Assembly: GCF_000385375.1 (NCBI RefSeq)
Contig: NZ_ARVV01000001.1
Span: 682,001-746,000 of the forward strand
DNA from: Methyloversatilis discipulorum
Lineage (GTDB): Bacteria; Pseudomonadota; Gammaproteobacteria; Burkholderiales; Rhodocyclaceae
Direction of reading: 5' to 3'
DNA: 64,000 nucleotides
In this document: one piece after another, positions 54,419 through 64,000 of the stretch
Layout: each line of letters begins with the position of its first letter
How positions within the stretch are numbered: the first letter of the stretch is position 1
Notes under the pieces: generated by a model
Told to the model about the DNA's origin: nothing
Databases searched by the model: none
The model's input: the letters and a program-made list of their open reading frames with translations, nothing else
Position numbers and translations under genes: made by a program

Positions 54419-54787
54419 ATGATCCAGATGCAATCCATGCTGAACGTGGCCGACAACACCGGCGCGCGCTCGGTCATGTGTATCAAGGTGCTGGGTGGTT
54501 CCAAGCGCCGTTACGCCGGTATTGGCGATGTGATCAAGGTCAGCATCAAGGATGCTGCGCCCCGCGGTCGCGTCAAGAAGGGCGAGGTCTATAACGCAGT
54601 GGTTGTTCGCACTGCGAAGGGTGTGCGTCGTCCGGACGGTTCGCTCGTGAAGTTCGACGGCAATGCCGCAGTGCTTCTGAACAACAAGCTCGAGCCGATC
54701 GGTACCCGCATTTTCGGGCCGGTCACGCGTGAGCTGCGCGGCGAGCGTTTCATGAAGATCGTTTCGCTGGCGCCGGAAGTTCTCTGA
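54419..54787 (+). CDS. rplN: 50S ribosomal protein L14
   Basis: 122 residues, [18 protein letters not shown] start. It forms part of the intersubunit bridge with L19 and 16S rRNA. GGAGATAAC precedes the ATG. First gene of the spc block. Confidence 0.97.
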   Translation: MIQMQSMLNVADNTGARSVMCIKVLGGSKRRYAGIGDVIKVSIKDAAPRGRVKKGEVYNAVVVRTAKGVRRPDGSLVKFDGNAAVLLNNKLEPIGTRIFGPVTRELRGERFMKIVSLAPEVL

Positions 54788-54806
54788 GGCCAGGCTGGAG
54801 AGTCAG

Positions 54807-55124
54807 ATGGAAAAGATTCGCAAGGGCGATGAAGTAGTGGTGCTGACGGGTAAGGATCGTGGTCGCCGCGGTACTGTGCTGCGTCGCGTTGATGAGCGCT
54901 CGGTTCTGGTCGAGGGCGTAAACCGCGTGAAGAAGCATCAGCGGCCGAACCCGATGAAGGGTCAGCAGGGCGGCATCGTCGAGAAGGAAATGCCGATCGA
55001 CATTTCGAATGTTGCGCTGTTCAACCCGGCCACCAGCAAGGGTGATCGTGTGGGCATCAAGACGCTTGAAGACGGTACCAAGGTCCGTTTCTTCAAGTCG
55101 AATGGCGAGTTGGTCAAGGCTTAA
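54807..55124 (+). CDS. rplX: 50S ribosomal protein L24
   Basis: 105 residues with a KOW motif ([19 protein letters not shown]) at the N-terminus. An early 50S assembly initiator protein. It lies 19 bp after rplN. Confidence 0.97.
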   Translation: MEKIRKGDEVVVLTGKDRGRRGTVLRRVDERSVLVEGVNRVKKHQRPNPMKGQQGGIVEKEMPIDISNVALFNPATSKGDRVGIKTLEDGTKVRFFKSNGELVKA

Positions 55125-55133
55125 GGAACGACA

Positions 55134-55673
55134 ATGGCGCGCTTGCAAGATTTTTACAAGGCAACCGTTGTGGGCGATTTGACGGCTCGCTTCGGTTACA
55201 AGTCGGTGATGGAAGTTCCGCGCATCACCAAGATCACGCTGAACATGGGTGTCGGCGAAGCGGTGGGTGACAAGAAGGTTCTTGAACACGCCGTGGGAGA
55301 CATGGTCAAGATCGCCGGTCAGAAGCCGGTCGTCACCAAGGCCCGTAAGGCTATCGCGGGTTTCAAGATCCGTGAGGGTTACCCGATCGGCTGCATGGTG
55401 ACGCTGCGTGGTCCTCGCATGTTCGAGTTCCTGGATCGTCTGATCACCGTGGCGATGCCGCGCGTGCGTGACTTCCGTGGTGTGTCCGGCAAGGGCTTTG
55501 ATGGCCGTGGCAACTACAACATCGGCATCAAGGAACAGATCATTTTCCCGGAAATCGAGTACGACAAGGTCGACAAGGTCCGCGGAATGAACATCAGCAT
55601 CACGACGACCGCCAAGACCGACGAGGAAGCCAAGGCTCTGCTCGCCGCGTTCAAGTTCCCGTTCAAGAATTGA
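55134..55673 (+). CDS. rplE: 50S ribosomal protein L5
   Basis: 179 residues, same as E. coli. 5S rRNA-binding and central protuberance protein with [16 protein letters not shown] and [20 protein letters not shown]. It lies 9 bp after rplX. Confidence 0.97.
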   Translation: MARLQDFYKATVVGDLTARFGYKSVMEVPRITKITLNMGVGEAVGDKKVLEHAVGDMVKIAGQKPVVTKARKAIAGFKIREGYPIGCMVTLRGPRMFEFLDRLITVAMPRVRDFRGVSGKGFDGRGNYNIGIKEQIIFPEIEYDKVDKVRGMNISITTTAKTDEEAKALLAAFKFPFKN

Positions 55674-55680
55674 GGTTGCC

Positions 55681-55986
55681 ATGGCCAAGTTGGCATTGAA
55701 AAACCGTGAAGAGAAGCGTGAGAAGCTGGTTGCGAAGTTCGCCGCCAAGCGCGCTGCGCTCGAGGCTGTCATCGCTGACATGTCTGCGTCCGACGAAGAT
55801 CGCGCTTCCGCGCGCCTGAAGCTTCAGGCGCTGCCGCGTAACTCCAGCCCGACGCGTCTTCGCAATCGTTGCGAGCAGACCGGGCGTCCGCGTGGTGTGT
55901 TCCGCAAATTCGGTCTTTGCCGCAACAAGTTGCGTGAAGCGGCCTTCCGCGGCGAAGTGCCCGGCATGGTCAAGGCTAGTTGGTAA
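55681..55986 (+). CDS. rpsN: 30S ribosomal protein S14, long zinc-free form
   Basis: 101 residues. C-terminal signature [25 protein letters not shown]. It lacks the CxxC...CxxC zinc site of the short S14 type, so it is the zinc-independent form, as in E. coli. 7 bp after rplE. Confidence 0.97.
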   Translation: MAKLALKNREEKREKLVAKFAAKRAALEAVIADMSASDEDRASARLKLQALPRNSSPTRLRNRCEQTGRPRGVFRKFGLCRNKLREAAFRGEVPGMVKASW

Positions 55987-55998
55987 CAGGGGTACAAG

Positions 55999-56394
55999 AT
56001 GAGCATGAGTGATCCGATTGCGGACATGCTGACCCGCATCCGCAATGCACAAATGGCACAGAAGGGCTCTGTTGTCATGCCGTCCTCGAAGATCAAGGTG
56101 GCGATCGCCGGGGTGCTGCAGTCCGAAGGTTATATCGACGGTTTCAGCGTGCGCACCGATGGTGGCAAGGCTGAACTCGAACTGGTCCTGAAGTATTACT
56201 CGGGCCGCCCCGTCATCGAGCGCATCGAGCGCGTCAGCCGTCCTGGTCTTCGCGTTTATCGCGGCATGGACGACCTGCCTCGTGTGATGAACGGACTGGG
56301 TGTGGCCATCGTTTCGACGCCGCGCGGCGTCATGACTGATCGCAAGGCCCGCGCCGAGAAGGTCGGCGGCGAAGTGCTGTGCATCGTGGCCTGA
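55999..56394 (+). CDS. rpsH: 30S ribosomal protein S8
   Basis: 131 residues, [18 protein letters not shown] start and C-terminal [13 protein letters not shown]. It binds 16S helix 21. In E. coli it also represses the spc operon from a site at rplE; such a site was not looked for in structure here. An ATG at 56005 is a minor alternative start. Confidence 0.97.
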   Translation: MSMSDPIADMLTRIRNAQMAQKGSVVMPSSKIKVAIAGVLQSEGYIDGFSVRTDGGKAELELVLKYYSGRPVIERIERVSRPGLRVYRGMDDLPRVMNGLGVAIVSTPRGVMTDRKARAEKVGGEVLCIVA

Positions 56395-56404
56395 GGACGA
56401 AGAC

Positions 56405-56938
56405 ATGTCACGTATCGCAAAGAATCCAGTAATCGTGCCGAAGGGCGTCGACGTTGCTCTGAGCAACGGCGAGCTGTCGGTCAAGGGGCCGCTCGGCCAG
56501 ATCCGCCGCGTGATCAACCCGGCTGTGTCGGTTACGGTCGATGGCGGCGAGATCCGTTTCGGTCAGATCGAAGGCGCCGAGAACACCAAGGCACTTTCCG
56601 GAACCATGCGTGCGCTGGTCGCCAACATGGTTCAGGGTGTCACCCAGGGTTTCGAGCGCAAGCTGCTGCTGGTCGGCGTGGGCTACAAGGCTCAGGCGCA
56701 AGGCGACAAGCTGAACCTGTCGCTCGGTTTCTCGCACCCGGTCGTTCATCAGATGCCGGAAGGCATCAAGGTTGAAACGCCGGCGCAGACGGAAATCCGC
56801 ATCAAGGGTGTCGACAAGCAACTCGTTGGTCAAGTCGCTGCTGAAGTCCGCGCGTATCGCCAGCCCGAGCCGTACAAGGGCAAGGGCGTTCGCTACGCGG
56901 ATGAAGTGGTGGTGATCAAAGAGACCAAGAAGAAGTAA
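56405..56938 (+). CDS. rplF: 50S ribosomal protein L6
   Basis: 177 residues, same as E. coli. Two repeated alpha-beta domains, ending [16 protein letters not shown]. It lies near the sarcin-ricin loop and factor site. 10 bp after rpsH. Confidence 0.97.
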   Translation: MSRIAKNPVIVPKGVDVALSNGELSVKGPLGQIRRVINPAVSVTVDGGEIRFGQIEGAENTKALSGTMRALVANMVQGVTQGFERKLLLVGVGYKAQAQGDKLNLSLGFSHPVVHQMPEGIKVETPAQTEIRIKGVDKQLVGQVAAEVRAYRQPEPYKGKGVRYADEVVVIKETKKK

Positions 56939-56949
56939 GGGTGACGAAC

Positions 56950-57303
56950 ATGGACAAGAATATTTCCCGTCTGCGCCGTTCCCGCCAGACCCGTGCGCGC
57001 ATCGCCCAACTGAAGGCCGTTCGTCTGTCGGTTCACCGCAGCAACAGCCACATCTACGCGCAGGTCTATTCCGGTTGCGGCACCCGTGTGCTCGCAGCGG
57101 CGTCGACCATCGAAGAGTCGGTGCGCAAGGAAGTGAGCAACGGCGGCAACGTCGAGGCTGCTACGCTGGTCGGCAAGCTGATTGCCGAGCGCGCTCGCGC
57201 GCAAGGTATCGAGCAGGTGGCATTCGATCGTGGCGGCTTCAAGTACCACGGCCGTATCAAGGCGCTCGCTGAGGCCGCCCGCGAAGGCGGTCTCAAGTTC
57301 TAA
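56950..57303 (+). CDS. rplR: 50S ribosomal protein L18
   Basis: 117 residues from [18 protein letters not shown]-terminal [22 protein letters not shown]. Binds 5S rRNA with L5. An in-frame GTG at 56941 touches the AAGGG ribosome site, whereas ATG 56950 has 8-nt spacing and gives the E. coli length, so it is chosen. Confidence 0.96.
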   Translation: MDKNISRLRRSRQTRARIAQLKAVRLSVHRSNSHIYAQVYSGCGTRVLAAASTIEESVRKEVSNGGNVEAATLVGKLIAERARAQGIEQVAFDRGGFKYHGRIKALAEAAREGGLKF

Positions 57304-57323
57304 CTGATCAGGCGACTCAAGCG

Positions 57324-57848
57324 ATGGCTAAACCGCAACGCAAGCAAAACCAGGCCCAGGAAGAACGCGACGACGGCCTGCGTGAAAAAATGGTGTCGAT
57401 CAACCGTGTCACCAAGGTGGTGAAGGGTGGTCGTATTCTCGGTTTCGCGGCTCTGACCGTGGTCGGTGACGGCGACGGCGGAATCGGCATGGGCAAGGGC
57501 AAGGCGCGTGAAGTGCCGGTCGCCGTGCAGAAGGCGATGGAAGAGGCTCGTCGCAAGATGGTTCGCGTGAGCCTTCGTGACGGCAGCTTCCATCACCCGA
57601 TCGTCGGCCACCACGGCGCGTCGACCGTGCTGATCCAGCCGGCCGCCGCCGGTACCGGCATCATCGCCGGTGGCCCGATGCGTGCCGTGTTCGAAGTGAT
57701 GGGTGTGACGGACGTCGTCGCCAAGTCGCTCGGCTCGTCGAATCCCTACAACCTCGTGCGTGCCACGCTGAACGGCCTGCTGCGCATGAGCACGCCGTCG
57801 GACATTGCCGCCAAGCGCGGCAAGACCGTGGCGGAAATTCTCGGCTGA
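57324..57848 (+). CDS. rpsE: 30S ribosomal protein S5
   Basis: 174 residues. N-terminal double-stranded-RNA-binding fold ([19 protein letters not shown]) and a C-terminal domain with [18 protein letters not shown]. It affects decoding accuracy and lies by the mRNA entry. 20 bp after rplR. Confidence 0.97.
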   Translation: MAKPQRKQNQAQEERDDGLREKMVSINRVTKVVKGGRILGFAALTVVGDGDGGIGMGKGKAREVPVAVQKAMEEARRKMVRVSLRDGSFHHPIVGHHGASTVLIQPAAAGTGIIAGGPMRAVFEVMGVTDVVAKSLGSSNPYNLVRATLNGLLRMSTPSDIAAKRGKTVAEILG

Positions 57849-57856
57849 GGTCTGTG

Positions 57857-58039
57857 ATGGCTGAAAAAACTCTGAAGGTCACTCTGGTGAAGAGCCTGAT
57901 CGGTCGCAAGCAGGATCACCGTGCCACGGTGCGTGGCCTGGGTCTGCGCCGTCTGCATCACACCGTCGTCCTTGAGGACACGCCGGCAGTCCGCGGCATG
58001 GTCACCAAGGTGTCTTACCTGCTGAAGGTCGAGGCTTAA
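57857..58039 (+). CDS. rpmD: 50S ribosomal protein L30
   Basis: 60 residues, short L30 with [23 protein letters not shown] 57857 is preferred to the GTG one codon earlier. rplO starts on the next base after the stop. Confidence 0.96.
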   Translation: MAEKTLKVTLVKSLIGRKQDHRATVRGLGLRRLHHTVVLEDTPAVRGMVTKVSYLLKVEA

Positions 58040-58474
58040 ATGGAACTGAATGACATCAAGCCCGGCGAGGGCTCGAAGCACGCGCGCCGTCGCGTCGGTC
58101 GCGGCATGGGCAGTGGCCTGGGCAAGACCTGCGGCCGCGGCCACAAGGGTCAGAAGTCGCGTTCGGGCGGCTGGAAGAGCGTCGGTTTCGAAGGCGGCCA
58201 GATGCCGCTGCAGCGCCGACTGCCGAAGCGTGGCTTCACGTCGCTGACGCGTGCGCGCAACGAGGAAGTCAATCTTTCGTCGCTGTCGCGTCTGCCGGTC
58301 GAGGACGTTGATCTGCTGGTGCTCAAGCAGTTTGGCCTCGTGTCCCGTGACGCGCTGTCTGCCAAGGTGGTTCTGTCGGGCGAGATCACCCGCCGCGTCG
58401 TGCTCAAGGGCATCGGCGCGACCAAGGGTGCGCGCGCGGCGATCGAAGCCGCTGGCGGCCAGGTCGGAGAGTAA
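58040..58474 (+). CDS. rplO: 50S ribosomal protein L15
   Basis: 144 residues, same as E. coli. Basic Gly-rich N-terminus ([20 protein letters not shown]) that penetrates 23S rRNA, then a globular domain. Followed after 3 bp by secY. Confidence 0.97.
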   Translation: MELNDIKPGEGSKHARRRVGRGMGSGLGKTCGRGHKGQKSRSGGWKSVGFEGGQMPLQRRLPKRGFTSLTRARNEEVNLSSLSRLPVEDVDLLVLKQFGLVSRDALSAKVVLSGEITRRVVLKGIGATKGARAAIEAAGGQVGE

Positions 58475-58477
58475 GCG

Positions 58478-59803
58478 TTGGTTACTGCCGCCCAGCAGCC
58501 CGGCCGTAGCGCCAAGTTCGGTGATCTGTGGCGTCGCCTGTGGTTCCTCGCAGGCGCGCTGCTGGTCTATCGCCTCGGTGCGCATATTCCGGTCCCGGGT
58601 ATCGATCCTGCTCGTCTCGCGGAATTGTTCCAGGGGCAGCAGGGCGGCATCCTCGGCGTGTTCAACCTTTTCTCCGGCGGTGCGCTGTCGCGTTTCACGA
58701 TCTTCGCGCTGGGGATCATGCCGTACATCTCGGCGTCGATCATCATGCAGCTGCTGACCGTCGCAGTGCCGTCGCTTGAGGCGCTGAAGAAGGAAGGTGA
58801 GGCGGGCCGTCGCAAGATCACGCAGTACACGCGTTACGGCACTCTGGCGCTCGCGCTGTTCCAGGCCTTCGGTATTTCCGTTGCGCTTGAATCGCAGCAG
58901 GGACTGGTGCTCGATCCGGGGATGATGTTCCGCTTCGTGACGATCTCGACCCTGATCACCGGGACGATGTTCCTCATGTGGTTGGGCGAACAGATCACCG
59001 AACGCGGCATTGGCAACGGGATCTCGATCATCATCTTTGCGGGTATTGCTGCGGGGCTTCCGGGTTCCATCGGCGGACTTCTCGAGCTGGTGAATACCGG
59101 TGCGATGCACGAGCTGACGGCGCTCTTCATCGTTGCGCTGGTGTTCGCTGTGACGGCCGTGGTGGTGTTCGTCGAACGCGGTCAGCGCAAGATCCTGGTC
59201 AACTACGCGAAGCGTCAGGTTGGCAACAAGGTGTATGGCGGACAGAGTTCGCACCTGCCCTTGAAGCTGAACATGGCCGGTGTCATTCCGCCGATTTTCG
59301 CGTCGTCGATCATCCTTTTCCCGGCGACGCTGGCGGGGTGGTTCGCAACCACGGACAGCACGCGCTGGCTGAAGGATCTGGCTGCCACGTTGTCGCCTGG
59401 ACAGCCGATCTATGTGTTGCTCTACGCGACGGCAATCGTTTTCTTCTGCTTCTTCTATACGGCGCTGGTTTTCAACGCCAAGGAGACGGCGGACAACCTG
59501 AAGAAGAGCGGTGCCTTCGTTCCGGGCATCCGTCCGGGCGAACAGACGGCGCGCTATATCGACAAGATCCTGACGCGTCTTACCCTGGTCGGTGCGGTGT
59601 ACATCACGTTGGTCTGTCTGCTGCCTGAGTTCCTGATCCTGAAGTGGAATGTTCCGTTCTACTTCGGCGGCACGTCGTTGCTGATCATCGTTGTAGTGAC
59701 GATGGATTTCATGGCTCAGGTGCAGGCGTACGTGATGTCTCATCAGTACGAGAGCCTTCTGAAGAAGGCGAATTTCCGCGGGGCTGGGTTCCCGACGCGT
59801 TAG
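58478..59803 (+). CDS. secY: protein translocase channel SecY
   Basis: 441 residues with ten membrane helices; the plug/helix-2 region is [23 protein letters not shown] and the cytoplasmic loops carry [12 protein letters not shown]. It is the protein-conducting pore with SecE (encoded 26 kb upstream) and SecG. TTG start at 58478 with GGAG 7 nt upstream; no ATG or GTG lies near, so the rare start seems real. Confidence 0.97.
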   Translation: MVTAAQQPGRSAKFGDLWRRLWFLAGALLVYRLGAHIPVPGIDPARLAELFQGQQGGILGVFNLFSGGALSRFTIFALGIMPYISASIIMQLLTVAVPSLEALKKEGEAGRRKITQYTRYGTLALALFQAFGISVALESQQGLVLDPGMMFRFVTISTLITGTMFLMWLGEQITERGIGNGISIIIFAGIAAGLPGSIGGLLELVNTGAMHELTALFIVALVFAVTAVVVFVERGQRKILVNYAKRQVGNKVYGGQSSHLPLKLNMAGVIPPIFASSIILFPATLAGWFATTDSTRWLKDLAATLSPGQPIYVLLYATAIVFFCFFYTALVFNAKETADNLKKSGAFVPGIRPGEQTARYIDKILTRLTLVGAVYITLVCLLPEFLILKWNVPFYFGGTSLLIIVVVTMDFMAQVQAYVMSHQYESLLKKANFRGAGFPTR

Positions 59804-59809
59804 GTAGCT

Positions 59810-60028
59810 ATGTCCAAGGAAGATGTCATTGAAATGCAGGGTGAAGTTGTTGAAACCCTGCCGAATGCGACGTTTCGCGTGAAGCTCGAAAACGGACACG
59901 TGGTTCTCGGGCACATATCCGGAAAGATGCGGATGCACTACATCCGCATTCTTCCTGGTGACAAGGTAACGGTGCAGCTCACGCCTTATGACCTGAGCAA
60001 AGGTCGCATCGTATTTCGCGCCAAGTAG
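59810..60028 (+). CDS. infA: translation initiation factor IF-1
   Basis: 72 residues, OB fold: [20 protein letters not shown] start and [18 protein letters not shown]. It occupies the A site during initiation. It sits between secY and rpmJ, the usual betaproteobacterial place, 6 bp after secY. Confidence 0.97.
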   Translation: MSKEDVIEMQGEVVETLPNATFRVKLENGHVVLGHISGKMRMHYIRILPGDKVTVQLTPYDLSKGRIVFRAK

Positions 60029-60060
60029 GTCCGGCGTTTGGTTCCAGTTGGAGAAATGGG

Positions 60061-60174
60061 ATGAAAGTCCAAGCATCTGTAAAGCGCGTCTGCCGCAAGT
60101 GCAAGGTGATCCGTCGCCACGGTGTCGTCCGCATCATTTGTGCTGATCCGCGTCACAAGCAGCGTCAAGGTTGA
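60061..60174 (+). CDS. rpmJ: 50S ribosomal protein L36
   Basis: 37 residues: [20 protein letters not shown] start. Zinc ligands Cys11, Cys14, Cys27 and His32 are present, so it is the zinc-binding type. TTGGAGAA precedes the ATG. 32 bp after infA. Confidence 0.97.
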   Translation: MKVQASVKRVCRKCKVIRRHGVVRIICADPRHKQRQG

Positions 60175-60228
60175 CGTTAGCTGGTGGTCTTTGATAACAT
60201 TTAAGGTTTCGCTTTTCGGGGTGACTGC

Positions 60229-60594
60229 ATGGCCCGTATCGCCGGCGTTAACATTCCTAACCACCAGCACACCGAGATCGCTCTGACGGCGATTTTCGGG
60301 GTTGGTCGTTCCCGCTCACAAAAGATTTGCGACGCTGCCGGCATTGCCCGCACGACGAAGATCAAGGACCTCTCGGAGGCCGAAATGGATCGGCTGCGGG
60401 AAGAGGTCGGCAAGTTCACCATCGAGGGTGACCTGCGCCGTGAAGTGACGATGAACATCAAGCGCCTGATGGATCTGGGCTGCTATCGCGGTGTTCGTCA
60501 TCGTCGTGGCCTGCCGCTGCGTGGTCAGCGCACCCGCACGAATGCCCGCACCCGCAAGGGTCCGCGCAAGTCGATCGCTGGCGCCAAGAAATAA
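60229..60594 (+). CDS. rpsM: 30S ribosomal protein S13
   Basis: 121 residues, [14 protein letters not shown] start and basic tail [15 protein letters not shown]. Head protein forming bridges to L5. The preceding 54 bp contain TTGACG (60171-60176) and GATAAC (60193-60198), a possible weak promoter for the alpha block. Confidence 0.97.
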   Translation: MARIAGVNIPNHQHTEIALTAIFGVGRSRSQKICDAAGIARTTKIKDLSEAEMDRLREEVGKFTIEGDLRREVTMNIKRLMDLGCYRGVRHRRGLPLRGQRTRTNARTRKGPRKSIAGAKK

Positions 60595-60610
60595 GCAATA
60601 GGACACGATC

Positions 60611-61000
60611 ATGGTCAAGAGTGCTGCAAAAGTCCGGAAGAAGGTCAAGAAGAACGTCGCGGAAGGTATCGCGCACATTCACGCTTCCTTCAACAACACC
60701 ATCATCACGATCACCGACCGTCAGGGCAACGCCCTGTCGTGGGCAACGTCGGGCGGCGCCGGCTTCAAGGGTTCGCGCAAGAGCACGCCGTTTGCAGCAC
60801 AGGTGGCCGCAGAGGCCGCTGGCAAGGTCGCTGTCGAATGCGGTGTGAAGAACCTGGAAGTCCGCATCAAGGGTCCCGGCCCGGGTCGCGAGTCGGCCGT
60901 TCGTGCGCTGAATGCGCTCGGCATCAAGATTTCGTCGATCACCGACATCACGCCGATCCCGCACAACGGTTGCCGTCCGCCCAAGCGTCGGCGCATCTAA
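60611..61000 (+). CDS. rpsK: 30S ribosomal protein S11
   Basis: 129 residues, same as E. coli. Platform protein near the mRNA exit, with signature [19 protein letters not shown]. 16 bp after rpsM. Confidence 0.97.
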   Translation: MVKSAAKVRKKVKKNVAEGIAHIHASFNNTIITITDRQGNALSWATSGGAGFKGSRKSTPFAAQVAAEAAGKVAVECGVKNLEVRIKGPGPGRESAVRALNALGIKISSITDITPIPHNGCRPPKRRRI

Positions 61001-61013
61001 GAGGAATTAGAGA

Positions 61014-61643
61014 ATGGCTCGTAATCTCGACGCGAAGTGCCGTCAATGCCGTCGTGAAGGCGAAAAGCTCTTCCTGAAGGGCGAAAAGTGCTTCACCGAC
61101 AAGTGCGCCATCGAGCGCCGTTCGTATGCCCCGGGTCAGCACGGACAGAAGTCCGGCCAGCGTCTGTCCGGTTTCGGTCAGCAGCTGCGTGAAAAGCAGA
61201 AGATCCGTCGCATCTACGGCGTGCTCGAGCGTCAGTTCCGCCGCGTGTATGCCGAGGCCGAACGCCGCAAGGGTCAGACCGGCGAGAACATGCTGCAACT
61301 GCTGGAAAGCCGCCTCGATACGGTTGCTTACCGCATGGGCTTTGGCGCTTCGCGTGCCGAGTCGCGTCAGGTCGTGCGTCACAACGGCGTGCTGGTCAAT
61401 GGCAAGCGCGTCAACATCCCGTCGTACGAAGTGCGTCCGGGTGATGTGGTCGAGCTGACCGAACGTGCCAAGGGCCACCTGCGCTCGAAGGGTGCGCTCG
61501 AAGCTCAGGCTTCGCGCGGTTTCCCCGAGTGGCTGGATGTCGATTCCAAGGCTGCTCGCGGCGTGTTCAAGTCGCTGCCGGCCCGTACCGACCTGCCCTC
61601 GACGATCAACGAAAGTCTGGTCGTCGAACTGTACTCCCGCTGA
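61014..61643 (+). CDS. rpsD: 30S ribosomal protein S4, zinc-binding form
   Basis: 209 residues. Cysteines 9, 12, 26 and 31 (CRQC and KCFTDKC) form the N-terminal zinc knuckle of the C+ type, which E. coli S4 has lost. The S4 RNA-binding domain begins [20 protein letters not shown]. It is a 5'-domain assembly protein and, in E. coli, the repressor of the alpha operon. Confidence 0.97.
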   Translation: MARNLDAKCRQCRREGEKLFLKGEKCFTDKCAIERRSYAPGQHGQKSGQRLSGFGQQLREKQKIRRIYGVLERQFRRVYAEAERRKGQTGENMLQLLESRLDTVAYRMGFGASRAESRQVVRHNGVLVNGKRVNIPSYEVRPGDVVELTERAKGHLRSKGALEAQASRGFPEWLDVDSKAARGVFKSLPARTDLPSTINESLVVELYSR

Positions 61644-61685
61644 TCGCTGGTGCGATCAGCCTGCTGACGTCACTGAGGACTGCAG

Positions 61686-62663
61686 ATGCAAAGCAATGCT
61701 CTCTTGAAACCGCGAATCATTGACGTACAAAATCTTTCCCCGGCTCACGCACGCGTTGTGATGGAGCCGTTCGAACGCGGGTTCGGGCACACGCTGGGCA
61801 ACGCGCTCCGTCGCATTCTCCTGTCGTCGATGCCCGGCTACGCGCCGACCGAAGTGCAGATCGAAGGCGTGCTGCACGAGTACTCGACGCTGGATGGCGT
61901 GCGTGAAGACGTGGTCGATATCCTGCTGAATCTGAAGGGTGTCGTGCTGAAGCTGCACAACCGCTCCGAGGCCTACCTGCGCCTGTCGCGTAACGGCGAA
62001 GGCGTCGTGACGGCTGGCGATATCGAGGTCACGCACGATGTCGAGATCGTCAATCCGGAACACGTGATCGCTCACGTTGCGCCGGGTGGCAAGCTGGATC
62101 TCCAGTTCAAGATCGAACAGGGCCGTGGCTACGTGCCGGGCACCGTTCGTCAGAGCTCTTCGGAGAACAAGGCGATCGGTCACATCGTTCTCGACGCGAG
62201 CTTCAGCCCGGTTCGCCGCGTGAGCTATTCGGTCGAGTCGGCGCGCGTTGAACAGCGCACCGACCTTGATCGTCTGGTGATGGATGTCGAAACCAACGGT
62301 GCTGTCGAGCCGGAAGAGGCGGTGCGCTACGCTGCCCGCGTTCTGGTTGATCAGCTGTCGGTGTTCGCAGAGCTGGAAGGTACGGCCCCGGCCGTCGAGC
62401 AGCGCAAGCCGGCGGTGATCGATCCGATCCTGCTGCGCCCGGTCGACGACCTGGAGCTGACGGTGCGTTCGGCCAACTGTCTCAAGGCCGAGAACATCTA
62501 TTACATCGGCGATCTGATCCAGCGTACCGAGAACGAACTGCTGAAGACCCCGAACCTGGGACGCAAGTCGCTGAACGAAATCAAGGAAGTGCTTGCCTCG
62601 CGTGGTCTCACGCTGGGCATGAAGCTCGAGAACTGGCCGCCTGCCGGCCTCGATCGGGCGTAA
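61686..62663 (+). CDS. rpoA: RNA polymerase alpha subunit
   Basis: 325 residues. The N-terminal dimer domain has [21 protein letters not shown]; after a linker near 235-250 the C-terminal domain has [20 protein letters not shown] and [14 protein letters not shown] for UP-element and activator contact. Between rpsD and rplQ as usual. Confidence 0.98.
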   Translation: MQSNALLKPRIIDVQNLSPAHARVVMEPFERGFGHTLGNALRRILLSSMPGYAPTEVQIEGVLHEYSTLDGVREDVVDILLNLKGVVLKLHNRSEAYLRLSRNGEGVVTAGDIEVTHDVEIVNPEHVIAHVAPGGKLDLQFKIEQGRGYVPGTVRQSSSENKAIGHIVLDASFSPVRRVSYSVESARVEQRTDLDRLVMDVETNGAVEPEEAVRYAARVLVDQLSVFAELEGTAPAVEQRKPAVIDPILLRPVDDLELTVRSANCLKAENIYYIGDLIQRTENELLKTPNLGRKSLNEIKEVLASRGLTLGMKLENWPPAGLDRA

Positions 62664-62749
62664 CACCGTACCGGCGCACCGCGCCGGATACAAGATGAAC
62701 CGGCCACCTGCCTGACCCGCGGTGGCCGCATAATTTATACGGAGTCATC

Positions 62750-63142
62750 ATGCGTCATCGTAACGGTCTCAGAAAGCTCAACCGCACCAGCTCGCATCGC
62801 GAAGCGATGTTCCGCAACATGGCCGTTTCGCTGCTGCGTCACGAAGCCATCAAGACTACGGTCCCGAAGGCCAAGGAACTGCGCCGCGTCGTCGAGCCGC
62901 TGATCAATCTCGGCAAGACGCCCAACCTGTCGAACCGCCGCCTCGCCTTCTCGCGCCTGCGTGATCGCGAAGTCGTGTGCAAGATTTTCGACGTGCTGGG
63001 CCCGCGCTATGCGACCCGCAACGGTGGCTACCTGAGCATCCTGAAGATGGGTTTCCGCGTCGGCGATAATGCACCGATGGCGTTTGTCCAGCTGATGGAT
63101 CGCCCGGACGAGAGCGCGGAGCCGGTTGAAGTCGCCGAGTAA
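62750..63142 (+). CDS. rplQ: 50S ribosomal protein L17
   Basis: 130 residues, [20 protein letters not shown] start. It lies at the tunnel exit. Last gene of the alpha block; the strong terminator starts 18 bp after the stop. Confidence 0.97.
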   Translation: MRHRNGLRKLNRTSSHREAMFRNMAVSLLRHEAIKTTVPKAKELRRVVEPLINLGKTPNLSNRRLAFSRLRDREVVCKIFDVLGPRYATRNGGYLSILKMGFRVGDNAPMAFVQLMDRPDESAEPVEVAE

Positions 63143-63160
63143 GCGATTTCCACCTGCACC

Positions 63161-63195
63161 AAACAAAAAGCCCCGCGACGCGGGGCTTTTTGTTT
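63161..63195. terminator. bidirectional rho-independent terminator
   Basis: Perfect 15-bp stem with a 5-nt loop: AAACAAAAAGCCCCG / CGGGGCTTTTTGTTT. T tracts on both strands serve rplQ (plus) and the convergent methyltransferase gene (minus). It closes the ribosomal supercluster. Confidence 0.95.
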
Positions 63196-63260
63196 GGGCG
63201 CCCACCCGCCCACCGCAAACTCCCGGTTAAGGGTGGAGCGTGCGCGGGCGCGTTGTGAGG

Positions 63261-64000
63261 TCAGGCCGCGCTGGCGCTGTCGTCCTGCCAGAGGCGCGTG
63301 TGCTGCTGCAGGGCTTCACGAAATACTTCGCCGAGCATCACGAGCACCGGCCCCTCGGGTGTTCCCGCTGTGCCCAGCAGGGCGCCGATCGGTTGTTCCG
63401 AGAGCCCCTGCAGCGTCGTGAAGGCCTCGCGCGAGGCCGGGTGACTTGCGTTCTCGATCAGCGCCACCGGAGTGGCCGGATCGCGCCCGTAGCTCATCAG
63501 TTCGCGTGCAATTGCCATCGATTCGTGCGATGCCATGTAAAGCGCGAGCGTCGGGGTGTCGGCATTGGCACGCAGCGCCTGCGAGGGGTGCTCGCCTTCG
63601 CCGGCACGAGGCGTCAGCAGCGCAACGCTGCGCGCGATGCCGCGACGCGTCAGCGAGACGCGGAGCTGCGCGCTGGCGGCGCTGGCCGCGGTGATGCCTG
63701 GCACCACCTCGTAATCGATACCCGCGGCCGACAGCGCATCCATTTCCTCCTGAGCGCGACCGAACAGCATCGGATCGCCGCCCTTGAGCCGAACGACACG
63801 GGCGTGCGTACGCGCCGCGTGGATGAGCTTCTGATTGATGAAGCGCTGGGCGGTGGAATGCTTGCCGCAGCGCTTGCCAACGGCAATATGCTTGGCCTGA
63901 GGCGCGAGCGACAGCACGTCGTCGCCGATCAGCGCGTCGTGCAGCACGACCTCGGCGTCGGCAAGCAACCGGACCGCGCGGACGGTCAGCAGGTCGACGG
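63261..64000 (-). CDS. cobA: uroporphyrinogen-III C-methyltransferase (partial)
   Basis: The 5' part lies beyond the right edge; about 246 residues are visible. It methylates uroporphyrinogen III at C2 and C7 with SAM, giving precorrin-2 for sirohaem or cobalamin. Motifs: VDLLTVRAVRLL at the truncated start, VRLKGGDPMLFGRAQEE, VVPGITAASA and the C-terminal GPVLVMLGEV. No CysG-type dehydrogenase/chelatase part is visible at the C-terminus, so it is a stand-alone SUMT or the end of a fusion. It converges on rplQ. Confidence 0.92.
   Translation of the reverse strand, partial: VDLLTVRAVRLLADAEVVLHDALIGDDVLSLAPQAKHIAVGKRCGKHSTAQRFINQKLIHAARTHARVVRLKGGDPMLFGRAQEEMDALSAAGIDYEVVPGITAASAASAQLRVSLTRRGIARSVALLTPRAGEGEHPSQALRANADTPTLALYMASHESMAIARELMSYGRDPATPVALIENASHPASREAFTTLQGLSEQPIGALLGTAGTPEGPVLVMLGEVFREALQQHTRLWQDDSASAA

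Overview
The window looks like a chromosomal segment of a high-GC betaproteobacterium. The evidence is the gene order and protein sequences of a secE-nusG-rpl-rpoBC-str-S10-spc-alpha supercluster, a PEP-CTERM surface protein, a bioAFHCD operon and a PQQ-dependent alcohol dehydrogenase. The combination resembles Rhodocyclales such as Methyloversatilis-type methylotrophs. That placement is inference from memory; no search was run. No prophage, insertion sequence, CRISPR array or rRNA gene was seen.

Region 1 (1-11.0 kb) is a mixed accessory stretch. It holds the end of a PEP-CTERM protein, a DUF945/YdgA-like protein and a PQQ alcohol dehydrogenase carrying the Asp-Tyr-Asp signature of lanthanide-dependent enzymes. 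Four tightly overlapping small genes follow, three of unknown function and the fourth a lone S4 RNA-binding domain. Then come a TPR/2OG-Fe(II) oxygenase and a CHASE3-PAS-GAF-GGDEF-EAL signalling protein.

Region 2 (11.0-22.0 kb) has two divergent operons around a perfect 12-bp inverted repeat. One encodes a response regulator, a spermidine-synthase-like protein and a sensor kinase. The other encodes an outer-membrane factor, an adaptor, an HME-type RND pump, an LtaS/MdoB-like membrane sulfatase and a PAP2 phosphatase. I read this as one envelope-stress module that senses, pumps and remodels the surface. It is the best candidate for an undescribed system here, but that is inference from context.

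Region 3 (22.0-25.8 kb) is a peroxide-defence block. OxyR and Dps lie on the minus strand. Divergently transcribed are a peroxiredoxin-glutaredoxin hybrid and a dihydrolipoamide-dehydrogenase-like flavoprotein that may regenerate its thiol cofactor.

Region 4 (25.9-30.6 kb) is bioA-F-H-C-D: pimeloyl-ACP precursor synthesis (BioC, BioH) followed by three of the four ring-forming steps. bioB is not in the window.

Region 5 (30.6-63.2 kb) is the transcription/translation supercluster: tRNA-Tyr, -Gly, -Thr, tufB, tRNA-Trp, secE, nusG, rplKAJL, rpoBC, rpsLG, fusA, tufA, then S10, spc and alpha ribosomal genes with secY, infA, rpmJ, rpoA and rplQ. Genes are almost contiguous. Hairpins mark the rplL/rpoB, rpoC/rpsL and rpsG/fusA junctions, and a strong bidirectional terminator follows rplQ. 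The last 0.7 kb is the 3' part of a uroporphyrinogen-III methyltransferase gene on the minus strand, cut by the window edge.
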